The notes below the pieces were generated by a model. That model did not search any database. It saw nothing but the letters and a program-made list of their open reading frames with translations, and was not told where the DNA came from. Of a stretch of 14,205 bases of DNA, positions 1 to 6,745 are shown piece after piece. Position numbers and translations under genes: made by a program. The number at the start of each line of letters is the position of its first letter. Positions within the stretch are counted from its first letter, which is position 1. Source of the stretch: Alphaproteobacteria bacterium (GTDB lineage Bacteria; Pseudomonadota; Alphaproteobacteria; JAEULC01); contig JADZDN010000300.1 of the NCBI GenBank assembly GCA_020851015.1, positions 1 to 14,205 on the forward strand, given 5' to 3'.

Positions 1-1342
1 GCAGCACTTCACCCAGCCGCCGCCGCGCTACACCGAGGCGAGCCTGGTGAAGCGCCTGGAGGAACTGGGGATCGGCCGCCCCTCGACCTATGCCAGCATC
101 ATGCAGGTGCTGCAGGACCGCAACTATGTCCGGCTGGAGAAGCGCCGCTTCATCCCCGAGGACCGCGGCCGGCTGGTGACCGCGTTCCTGGAAAGCTTCT
201 TCGAGCGCTACGTCGAATACGGCTTCACCGCCGCGCTGGAGGAGAAGCTCGACGACATCTCGGGCGACCGCGTCGACTGGAAGGCGGTGCTGCGGGATTT
301 CTGGCAGGATTTCTCGACCGCCGTCGCCGGCACCAAGGACCTGAAGATCCGCGACGTGCTGGACAAGCTGGACGAGGAGCTGGGGCCGCATTTCTTTCCC
401 GCGCGCCCGGACGGCAGCAATCCGCGCGTCTGCCCCGCCTGCGGCACCGGGCGGCTGGGGCTGAAGCTGGGCCGGCACGGCGCCTTCATCGGCTGCGCCA
501 ACTACCCGGAGTGCAAGTTCACCCGCCCGCTGGCGGTAATGGACGGCAGCGGCGAGGCCGGCGGGCTGATCGACAAGCGCGAACTGGGGCCCGATCCCGC
601 CACCGCCAAGCCGGTCAGCCTGCGCCAGGGCCCCTATGGTCCCTACGTCCAGCTTGGCGAAGCCGATCCCGAAAAGAAGGACGAGAAGCCCAAGCGCGTC
701 TCGCTGCCCAAGGGCATGCCGCCGGGCGAGGTGACGCTGGAGCGCGCCGTGGCGCTGCTCGGCCTGCCGCGCGTGGTCGGCAAGCATCCCGAGTCGCACG
801 AGGACATTCTGGCCGGCATCGGGCGCTTCGGGCCGTACCTGAAGCATGCCGGCGTGTTCAAGTCGATCCCGAAGGACGAGGACGTGCTGACGATCGGGCT
901 GAACCGCGCGGTCGACCTGCTGGCCACCGCCGGCAAGGGCCGCCAGCGCCCGCCGGGCCGCGAGATCGGCAAGCACCCGCAGGACCAGGCGCCCGTCACC
1001 GTCCACCAGGGCAAGTACGGCCCCTATGTCGCGCACGGCAAGGTCTACGCCTCGCTGCCGCGCGACATGGACGAGAAGGACGTGACGCTGGACCAGGCCG
1101 TCGCCCTGCTCGCCGCGCGCGCGGCGAAGAAGCCGGGCACGGCCGCGCCCAAGCGCGCCGCCAAGGGCAGGCCGGCGGAAACCGAAGCGGCCGCGACCCC
1201 CGCCAAGAAGCCCGCCGCGAAGAAGGCCGCGGCCAAGCCAGGCGCCAAGCCTGCTTCCAAGCCCTCTGGCAAGCCCTCTGGCAAGCCAGCGGCGAAAGCC
1301 GACGCCAAGCCCGCGCGCAAGCGGCGCGCCGCCGGCGCGTGA
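1..1342 (+). CDS. topA: DNA topoisomerase I, C-terminal part (5' end outside window)
   Basis: Type IA topoisomerase that relaxes negatively supercoiled DNA. The frame is open from base 2 and 446 residues are visible. It begins in the conserved segment FTQPPPRYTEASLVKRLEE followed by LGIGRPSTYA, the last part of the catalytic core, so the Toprim domain and active-site tyrosine lie upstream of the window. A four-cysteine zinc ribbon follows (Cys codons at 431, 440, 494, 512). Then come three topoisomerase C-terminal repeats, recognisable by GPYGPYVQLG, GRFGPYLKHAG and GKYGPYVAHGKVYASLP. The protein ends in a Lys/Ala/Pro-rich basic tail of about 70 residues, common in alphaproteobacterial TopA and probably DNA binding. 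The stop TGA overlaps the rnr start as GTGA, suggesting translational coupling. Family assignment is secure; the true start is not visible. Confidence 0.97.
   Translation, partial: QHFTQPPPRYTEASLVKRLEELGIGRPSTYASIMQVLQDRNYVRLEKRRFIPEDRGRLVTAFLESFFERYVEYGFTAALEEKLDDISGDRVDWKAVLRDFWQDFSTAVAGTKDLKIRDVLDKLDEELGPHFFPARPDGSNPRVCPACGTGRLGLKLGRHGAFIGCANYPECKFTRPLAVMDGSGEAGGLIDKRELGPDPATAKPVSLRQGPYGPYVQLGEADPEKKDEKPKRVSLPKGMPPGEVTLERAVALLGLPRVVGKHPESHEDILAGIGRFGPYLKHAGVFKSIPKDEDVLTIGLNRAVDLLATAGKGRQRPPGREIGKHPQDQAPVTVHQGKYGPYVAHGKVYASLPRDMDEKDVTLDQAVALLAARAAKKPGTAAPKRAAKGRPAETEAAATPAKKPAAKKAAAKPGAKPASKPSGKPSGKPAAKADAKPARKRRAAGA
1259..1282 (+). repeat. 12-bp tandem repeat (2 copies) in the topA tail
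   Basis: Two exact copies of AAGCCCTCTGGC encode KPSG-KPSG inside the basic tail of TopA. The unit is a multiple of three, so copy-number change would lengthen or shorten the tail without a frameshift. It is embedded in a wider, less exact AAGCC-rich stretch at about 1200-1300. Confidence 0.8.
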
Positions 1343-3678
1343 GCGGGTCGCGCAAAGCGCCGGCGCCGCTGCCGACCAAGCAGCAGATCCTCGACTTCGT
1401 TCGCGACAGCAAGACGCCCGTGGGCCGGCGCGAGATCGCGCGCGCCTTCCAGGTCAAGGGCGGCGATCGCACGCTGCTCAACGCGATGCTGAAGGAGCTG
1501 AAGGCCGACGGCCAGATCGAGGCCGGCAACCGGCGCGAGAAGGGCGGCGCCCGCAAGATGGCCAAGCCCGGATCGCTGCCCGCCGTGGCGGTGCTGGAGG
1601 CGATCGGCCCCGATCCCGACGGCGAGCTGTTGGCGCGGCCGGTGATGTGGCACGGCGCGGGCGATCCGCCGCGCATCTACGTCGCGCCCGAGCACGGGCA
1701 TGCCGCGATCGGCCGCGGCGACCGCGTGCTGGCGCGGCTGGCGCGGATCGAGGAGGGCGTCTACGAAGCGCGGGTCATCCGCCGCATCGGCGTCGGCGCC
1801 CAGCGCATCGTTGGCGTGTTCGCGCGCGCGGCCAAGGGCGAGCGCGCGGGCAAGGGGTCCATGGGCGGCCGCATCCGCCCGACCGACCGGCGCAACAAAT
1901 CCGAGTATCAGGTGCCGCCTGACGGCACGATGGAGGCGCGCGACGGCGAGCTGGTGCTGGCCGAGGCCCTGCCCGGCCGGCGGCACGGGCTGCCCGAGGC
2001 AAGGGTGGTCGAGCGTGTCGGGCGCATCGACGAGCCGCGCGCCTATTCGCTGATCGCGATCCATACCCACGACATCCCGGTCGACTTCCCCGCCGAAGCG
2101 ATGGAGGAGGCCGAGCGCGCCGCGCCGGTCGCGCTGGGCCAGCGCACCGACCTGCGCGCGGTTCCGCTGGTCACGATCGACGGGGCCGATGCGCGCGACT
2201 TCGACGACGCGGTATGGGCCGAGCCCGATCCCGACCCGGCCAACCGCGGCGGCTGGCACGCGGTGGTCGCCATCGCCGATGTCGCCTGGTACGTGCGGGC
2301 GCACGGGCCGCTCGACCGCGCGGCGCGCAAGCGCGGCAACTCGGTCTATTTTCCCGACCGGGTCGTCCCGATGCTGCCGGAGAAGCTGTCGAACGACCTG
2401 TGCAGCCTTCGGCCCGACGAGGCCCGCGCCTGCATGGCGGTGCATCTGTGGTTCGATTCCGCGGGGGTCAAGCGCGGCCACCGCTTCGTGCGCGGGCTGA
2501 TGCGCTCGTCGGCGCGGCTGACCTACGAGCAGGTGCAGGGCGCGATGGAGGGCCGGACCGACGCCGCCACCGCGCCGCTGGTCGAAGGCGTGATCCGCCC
2601 GCTCTACGGCGTGTTCACGGCCCTGTTGGACGAGCGCGAGCGCCGCGGCACGCTCGACCTCGACGTGCCGGAGCGCAAGGCGGTACTGGGCGAGGACGGG
2701 CGCGTCGTGGCGATCGAGCGCCGCCAGCGCCTGGACAGCCACCGCGTGATCGAGGAGCTGATGATCGCGGCCAACGTCGCCGCCGCCGAGACGCTGGAGC
2801 GCGTGCGCCAGCCCTGCATGTACCGCGTGCACGACGCGCCGACGCCCGAGAAGGCCGAGGCGGTGCGCAGCTTCCTCGACGGGCTCGGCTACCGGCTCGC
2901 CAAGGGACAGGTGCTGAAGCCGATCCAGTTCACCCAGCTCCTGGCGCAGGCCAAGGGCCGGCCCGAGGAGCAACTGGTGCACGAGATCGTGCTGCGCTCG
3001 CAGGCCCTTGCGGTCTACAGCCCCGACAATATCGGGCATTTCGGCCTGGCGCTCCGGCGCTACGCGCACTTCACCTCGCCGATCCGGCGCTATGCCGACC
3101 TCCTGGTCCATCGCGGCCTGATCGCGGGCCTCGGCCTGGGCGAGGGCGGGCTCAATCCGGCGGCGCCGGAGGATTTCACCGCGCTGGCCGAGGATATCTC
3201 GCGCGCGGAGCGCCGGGCGGTGTCGGCCGAGCGCGACGCCGCGGACCGCTATGTCGCGAGCTTCCTGGCTGGCCGCGTCGGCGAGAGCTTCGCCGGGCGG
3301 ATCAACGGGGTCACGCGCTTCGGGCTGTTCGTGACCCTGAGCGAAACCGGGGCCGACGGGCTGGTGCCGATCTCGACCCTGCCGCGCGACTTCTACGACC
3401 ACGACGAGCGCGGCCACCGGCTGGTCGGCCGGTCGCACGGCCGCGAATACCGGCTGGGCGAGAAGGTGGAGGTGCGGCTGCGCGAGGCGGATACCACGAC
3501 CGGCGGCATGCTGTTCGAGTTGCTGGAGGGCGAGGAGGCGCCCGGCGCCATGCTTCCCCCGCGCGGCCCCACCCGGCCGGCGCGCGGCAGGCCCGGCGGC
3601 TTCAAGCGCGGTTCGCCGGGTAAGGGCAAGTCGGGGGGCGGCAAGCCCGGCGGTGGCCAGGCGCGCCGCCGCCGGTAG
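1339..3678 (+). CDS. rnr: ribonuclease R (RNase II/RNB family 3'-5' exoribonuclease)
   Basis: Processive 3'-5' exoribonuclease that degrades structured RNA. The GTG at 1339 gives 779 aa, a normal length, and overlaps the topA stop by four bases. No clear Shine-Dalgarno site is visible, so coupling to topA is likely. Order of domains: N-terminal winged helix (about 12-70, QQILDFVRDSKTPVGRREIA); cold-shock RNA-binding region (about 85-235); RNB catalytic domain (about 255-595) with TIDGADARDFDDAV, giving the metal-binding acidic residues D281, D287, D289 and D290; the RNB signature RRYAHFTSPIRRYADLLVHR near 569-590; S1 domain (about 645-735, GRINGVTRFGLFVTL); and a Gly/Lys/Arg-rich tail. All catalytic acids are present. 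The frame stays open upstream to 511, but that extension is out-of-frame topA sequence and not protein-like. Confidence 0.96.
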   Translation: MSGSRKAPAPLPTKQQILDFVRDSKTPVGRREIARAFQVKGGDRTLLNAMLKELKADGQIEAGNRREKGGARKMAKPGSLPAVAVLEAIGPDPDGELLARPVMWHGAGDPPRIYVAPEHGHAAIGRGDRVLARLARIEEGVYEARVIRRIGVGAQRIVGVFARAAKGERAGKGSMGGRIRPTDRRNKSEYQVPPDGTMEARDGELVLAEALPGRRHGLPEARVVERVGRIDEPRAYSLIAIHTHDIPVDFPAEAMEEAERAAPVALGQRTDLRAVPLVTIDGADARDFDDAVWAEPDPDPANRGGWHAVVAIADVAWYVRAHGPLDRAARKRGNSVYFPDRVVPMLPEKLSNDLCSLRPDEARACMAVHLWFDSAGVKRGHRFVRGLMRSSARLTYEQVQGAMEGRTDAATAPLVEGVIRPLYGVFTALLDERERRGTLDLDVPERKAVLGEDGRVVAIERRQRLDSHRVIEELMIAANVAAAETLERVRQPCMYRVHDAPTPEKAEAVRSFLDGLGYRLAKGQVLKPIQFTQLLAQAKGRPEEQLVHEIVLRSQALAVYSPDNIGHFGLALRRYAHFTSPIRRYADLLVHRGLIAGLGLGEGGLNPAAPEDFTALAEDISRAERRAVSAERDAADRYVASFLAGRVGESFAGRINGVTRFGLFVTLSETGADGLVPISTLPRDFYDHDERGHRLVGRSHGREYRLGEKVEVRLREADTTTGGMLFELLEGEEAPGAMLPPRGPTRPARGRPGGFKRGSPGKGKSGGGKPGGGQARRRR

Positions 3679-3693
3679 GCGGGTCCGCCCGCC
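3678..3693 (+). terminator. GC hairpin directly after rnr, possible weak terminator
   Basis: GGCGGG-TCCG-CCCGCC forms a perfect 6-bp stem with a 4-base loop starting at the last base of the rnr stop codon. No T-run follows, so a canonical intrinsic terminator is not shown. It may mark the end of the topA-rnr message or stabilise its 3' end. Confidence 0.4.
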
Positions 3694-3710
3694 GCGCATG
3701 GCCCGCGACC

Positions 3711-3740
3711 TTTACAGCGCCGGCAGAGGGCGGTAACTAT
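3711..3740 (+). promoter_or_regulatory. weak candidate promoter before the DUF983 gene
   Basis: TTTACA (3711-3716) matches a -35 box at 5 of 6 positions. An AT-richer segment (TAACTATTTG) lies 17-18 bases further on, but its match to a -10 box is poor. Transcription from here would start almost at the ATG at 3749, implying either a leaderless message or use of the downstream ATG at 3803. Confidence 0.25.
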
Positions 3741-3748
3741 TTGAGACA

Positions 3749-4165
3749 ATGAGCATGGATGTCGATCAGTTCCGACCCGAAGCGCGTGGCGACCGGGGCG
3801 GGATGGATGGGATTCGCTGGATTTCCAGCCTGTTACGCGGGTTGCGCCGGACCTGCCCGCGCTGCGGCGTCGGGCGGCTGTTCGGCGGCTACGTCACCAT
3901 GCAACAGAGTTGTAACGGCTGCGCCCTAGAATACGCGCCGTACCGCGCCGATGACGCCCCGGCCTATTTCACCATCCTCGTGGTCGGCCACATCATCGTG
4001 CCGTCGATGCTTGTCCTGGAACAGACCTTGCATCCGGAGACCTGGGTGCACATGGCACTTTGGGTGCCGCTGACGTTGGGGCTGGCGCTGGCGCTATTGC
4101 CCCGGATCAAGGGAGCCGTGATCGGGGTGCAATGGGCATTGAATGTGAAGAGCGAGGCCGCATGA
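3749..4165 (+). CDS. DUF983 family small membrane protein with zinc-ribbon N-terminus
   Basis: 138 aa from the ATG at 3749. Two CxxC pairs (CPRCGVGRLF and CNGCALEY, codons about 3857-3935) form a likely zinc ribbon. They are followed by the family-typical segment RADDAPAYFTILVVGH and two hydrophobic helices (about residues 70-92 and 105-130), ending IKGAVIGVQWAL. DUF983 proteins have no established biochemical role, but they often sit beside rnr and rpmG in alphaproteobacteria, as here. The start is uncertain: 3749 has no Shine-Dalgarno site, and the ATG at 3803 (residue 19), behind a G-rich stretch, would also give a complete domain. Its stop overlaps the peptidase start as ATGA, so the two are probably translated together. 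Confidence 0.88.
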   Translation: MSMDVDQFRPEARGDRGGMDGIRWISSLLRGLRRTCPRCGVGRLFGGYVTMQQSCNGCALEYAPYRADDAPAYFTILVVGHIIVPSMLVLEQTLHPETWVHMALWVPLTLGLALALLPRIKGAVIGVQWALNVKSEAA

Positions 4166-5736
4166 CGGGATCCATGCCGAGCCGGGTTCGCGCGATCCTG
4201 GTCCGCGGCGCCGCGGTCGCGGCGCTGAGCCTGATGCTGGCGGCGCCGGCATCCGCCCAGGGCGACAGCGGCTTCGCCCAGGACGCGGCGCGCAAGGTGT
4301 TCGCGACGGGGCTCGAAAACGTGGCGACGGTCTACATCCGCAAGGTGAGCCTGGGCGATTTCGCGGTCGACAGCCTGAAGGGACTCGCCACGATCGATCC
4401 GTCGTTCGCGATCGAGCGGCGCAACGGGCGCGTCAACCTGTCGGTCGCCAACGCCGCGATCGCCGATTTCAGCGCGCCGGGCGAGGAGAGCCCCGGAGGC
4501 TGGGCCGATCTGATGGCCCGCGTGATCGCCGCCGCGCGCACCCATTCCTACCCGATCAACGCCGAGAGCACGGAAAAGCTCTACCAGGCCGTGTTCGACG
4601 CCGGCATGACCATCCTCGACAAGTATTCGCGCTACGCGGGGGCAGATACCGCGCGCGAGAACCGCGCCGCGCGCGAGGGCTTCGGCGGCATCGGTATCCG
4701 GCTGGATGCCGACAACGGCGCCATCCTGGTGCAGTCGGTCCTGCCGAACACGCCGGCCGAAAAGGCGGGACTGAAGGCCAACGACAAGATCATCCGCGTC
4801 GCCAGCCGCCCGACCAACGGCATGGAACTGAAGGACGTCGTGTCGCTGATGCGCGGCAAGGTCGGCGCCTCGCTGCTGCTCGAGGTCGAGCGCGACGGCA
4901 CGGCGCAGCCGATGAAGTTCGACATCAAACGCGCGCTGATCGTGCCGCCTACGGTGACCATGACCAAGGCCGACGACGTCGCCGAGATCAAGATCACCAG
5001 CTTCAACCACGACACCGGCATCAGCCTGTCGGGCATCCTGGACGGGCTGCGCAACGGCAAGAACGGCAAGGTCGCGGGCATCGTGCTCGACCTGCGCAAC
5101 AACCCGGGCGGCCTCCTGGACCAGGCGGTGGTCGTCTCCGACCTGTTCCTGACCAGCGGACAGATCGTATCGACCCGCGGCCGCCATCCCGATTCCACCC
5201 AGCTCTTCAACGCCACCGGCCGCGACGCCGCCAAGAATCTGCCGGTCGTGGCGCTGATTAACGGCTCGTCGGCCTCCGCTGCCGAGATCGTCGCCGGCGC
5301 GCTGCAGGACCGCGGGCGCGCCGTGCTCGTGGGCACCACCACCTTCGGCAAGGGATCGGTGCAGACCGTGATCCGCATGCCGAACGACGGCGAGCTGACG
5401 CTCACCTGGGCGCATTTCCACGCCCCGTCGGGCTATTCGATCAACCGCTTCGGCGTGTTCCCGGTGATCTGCACCAGCCCCACCCTGCCCGGCACGCAGG
5501 GCCTGGCCGAGGCGATCGACCAGGGCAGCCTGCGCGGCACGGTCGACCTGACCCAGCGTCGCTCGGCCGACGCCTTCGCCGAGAACGGCAAGGACGACCT
5601 GCAGAAGGTCTGCCCCTACCAGGCCGGCGCCAGCGCCGACACCGACATGCAGGTGGCGCGCGCGCTGCTGCGGCATCCCGATCTCTACCAGCGGGCGCTG
5701 AAGCAGTCTTTGCCGTCGCTCGCCGCGAAGCCCTGA
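4162..5736 (+). CDS. secreted S41 family (C-terminal processing) serine peptidase
   Basis: 524 aa from the ATG at 4162, which overlaps the DUF983 stop as ATGA and has GAGG at 4154-4157. The N-terminus is a type I signal peptide: basic start, hydrophobic core and a likely cut after ASA at residue 32, so it acts in the periplasm. A PDZ domain (about 165-260, FGGIGIRLDADNGAILVQSV) binds substrate C-termini in this family. The S41 core (about 270-430) contains LRNNPGGLLDQAV, INGSSASAAEIVAGALQD and TFGKGSVQ. By the fixed 25-residue Ser-Lys spacing of characterised S41 enzymes, the nucleophile is S372 and the general base K397. The last 90 residues hold two cysteines (VICTS, KVCPY) that could form a disulfide. 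Substrate unknown. It resembles CtpA/Prc types, but I cannot place it in a subgroup. Confidence 0.93.
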   Translation: MTGSMPSRVRAILVRGAAVAALSLMLAAPASAQGDSGFAQDAARKVFATGLENVATVYIRKVSLGDFAVDSLKGLATIDPSFAIERRNGRVNLSVANAAIADFSAPGEESPGGWADLMARVIAAARTHSYPINAESTEKLYQAVFDAGMTILDKYSRYAGADTARENRAAREGFGGIGIRLDADNGAILVQSVLPNTPAEKAGLKANDKIIRVASRPTNGMELKDVVSLMRGKVGASLLLEVERDGTAQPMKFDIKRALIVPPTVTMTKADDVAEIKITSFNHDTGISLSGILDGLRNGKNGKVAGIVLDLRNNPGGLLDQAVVVSDLFLTSGQIVSTRGRHPDSTQLFNATGRDAAKNLPVVALINGSSASAAEIVAGALQDRGRAVLVGTTTFGKGSVQTVIRMPNDGELTLTWAHFHAPSGYSINRFGVFPVICTSPTLPGTQGLAEAIDQGSLRGTVDLTQRRSADAFAENGKDDLQKVCPYQAGASADTDMQVARALLRHPDLYQRALKQSLPSLAAKP

Positions 5737-5741
5737 GCGCG

Positions 5742-6395
5742 ATGGCCAAGCCGGCAACGGCCAAGGGCGGGGCGGTCGCGCTGCCCGGCGCGGTGATCGA
5801 GGACGTGGTCGTCGAAGCCGGCCAGCCCTGGGGGCGCATCCTGGAGAAGGGCGAGCGGCTGCGCCTGATCGACCTGGAAGGGCAGCAGGCGATCGATTTC
5901 CTCTGCTACAACGCCGACCATCCGCACGAGCGCTACAACGCCGCCGACACGATGAAGATCGGCGGCAAGCTGTGGCTGGAGAAGGGCAGCAGGCTCTACT
6001 CCGACATGGGCAATCCGCTGTTCACCATCGTCGAGGACACGGTCGGCTTCCATGACACGATCGGGGGATGCTGCAGCGCGGAGTCGAACCGCGTGCGCTA
6101 CGCGGTCTGGCCGACGCCGAACTGCCGCGACAATTTCATCGTGGTCCTGAGCAAGTTCGGCCTGGGCAAGAAGGACATCGTCGCCAACGTCAACTTCTTC
6201 ATGTACGTGCCGATCGGCGCGGACGGCGAGATGGCGATCAAGGAAGGCCGGTCGAAACCGGGCGACTTCGTCGAGATCCAGGCCGAGATGAGGACGCTGG
6301 CGGTGCTGTCGAACTGCCCGCAGAAGTACAATCCCGCCAGCGGCGGCAATCCGACGTCGATCCGCGCCATCGCGTGGCGGCCGAAGCCCGCCTGA
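5742..6395 (+). CDS. DUF1989 family protein (urea carboxylase-associated / carboxyguanidine deiminase-related)
   Basis: 217 aa, starting five bases after the peptidase stop, so probably the last gene of the same operon. Family features are the N-terminal GRILEKGERLRLIDLEGQQ, the block FHDTIGGCCSAESN with C110 and C111, and SNCPQKYNP with C192. These cysteines are the expected metal-site residues of the family. DUF1989 proteins were long annotated as urea carboxylase-associated. A characterised pair, CgdA/CgdB, acts as a heteromeric carboxyguanidine deiminase in guanidine assimilation. Here there is one copy and no carboxylase, allophanate hydrolase, transporter or guanidine riboswitch nearby, so that role cannot be transferred. 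The segment NPASGGNPT has Ala where I recall Cys in many relatives. No signal peptide; cytosolic. Confidence 0.85.
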   Translation: MAKPATAKGGAVALPGAVIEDVVVEAGQPWGRILEKGERLRLIDLEGQQAIDFLCYNADHPHERYNAADTMKIGGKLWLEKGSRLYSDMGNPLFTIVEDTVGFHDTIGGCCSAESNRVRYAVWPTPNCRDNFIVVLSKFGLGKKDIVANVNFFMYVPIGADGEMAIKEGRSKPGDFVEIQAEMRTLAVLSNCPQKYNPASGGNPTSIRAIAWRPKPA

Positions 6396-6450
6396 CCGTC
6401 GGGGCGCGCCGGCCGCGCCGGCGCCGGCAGGCCAAGCGCGCGCCCGACGG
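6396..6450 (+). terminator. large GC-rich stem-loop after the DUF1989 gene
   Basis: CCGTCGGG (6396-6403) pairs with CCCGACGG (6443-6450), and CGCGC (6405-6409) with GCGCG (6438-6442), giving about 13 bp with one bulged G. The loop holds further self-complementary sequence (GCCGGCGCCGGC). It begins at the first base after the stop codon and ends 15 bases before the rpmG -35 box. There is no T-run, so it may be a terminator-like insulator or a 3'-end stabiliser. Confidence 0.45.
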
Positions 6451-6465
6451 CCGCGTCGACCCGGC

Positions 6466-6493
6466 TTGACATCGCGGGCGGGGCGGCTAATGT
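6466..6493 (+). promoter_or_regulatory. rpmG promoter, TTGACA / TAATGT
   Basis: A perfect -35 box TTGACA (6466-6471) is followed after 16 bases by TAATGT (6488-6493) in the context GGCTAATGTCCGCGCC, typical of strong alphaproteobacterial housekeeping promoters. Transcription should start near 6500, leaving a leader of about 40 bases with GGAG at 6530-6533 ahead of the rpmG ATG. Confidence 0.75.
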
Positions 6494-6541
6494 CCGCGCC
6501 AATCCCTGACGAGAACGTTACCGGAACCTGGAGCGCCTGCC

Positions 6542-6709
6542 ATGGCCAAGCCCGCCACGCTGCTGATCAAGCTGAACAGCACCGCCGATACCGGCTTCTA
6601 CTACGTGACGAAGAAGAATCCGCGCACGACCACGCAGAAGCTGGAGCTGAAGAAGTACGACCCGATCGCGCGCAAGCACGTCGTCTTCAAGGAAGGCAAG
6701 ATCAAGTAG
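6542..6709 (+). CDS. rpmG: 50S ribosomal protein bL33
   Basis: 55 codons, [20 protein letters not shown] onward, through [21 protein letters not shown] to a basic C-terminus. This is a full-length match to bL33 of the large ribosomal subunit. It is the cysteine-free form, lacking the CxxC zinc ribbon, so it is not expected to be zinc-regulated. GGAG lies eight bases before the ATG. The gene has its own strong promoter and appears monocistronic, converging on pleD with 36 bases between the stop codons. The neighbourhood rnr, DUF983, rpmG, pleD, divK is a recurrent alphaproteobacterial arrangement. Confidence 0.96.
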   Translation: MAKPATLLIKLNSTADTGFYYVTKKNPRTTTQKLELKKYDPIARKHVVFKEGKIK

Positions 6710-6745
6710 CCTGGCGCCCGCGCCCCTGGACCGACGCGCCGCCTC

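Noticed and set aside
511..1338. Upstream in-frame extension of rnr
   Set aside because: It is topA read in another frame, extremely Arg/Ala/Gly rich; the GTG at 1339 gives normal RNase R length.
1045..3699. 884-codon open frame on the - strand opposite topA and rnr
   Set aside because: Shadow of rnr produced by GC-rich third positions; composition is Arg/Ala/His/Gln-rich low complexity and no domain is recognisable, while rnr on the other strand is complete.
3964..5757. 597-codon - strand frame opposite the peptidase
   Set aside because: Antisense shadow without recognisable motifs; the + strand gene has a signal peptide, PDZ and full S41 motifs.
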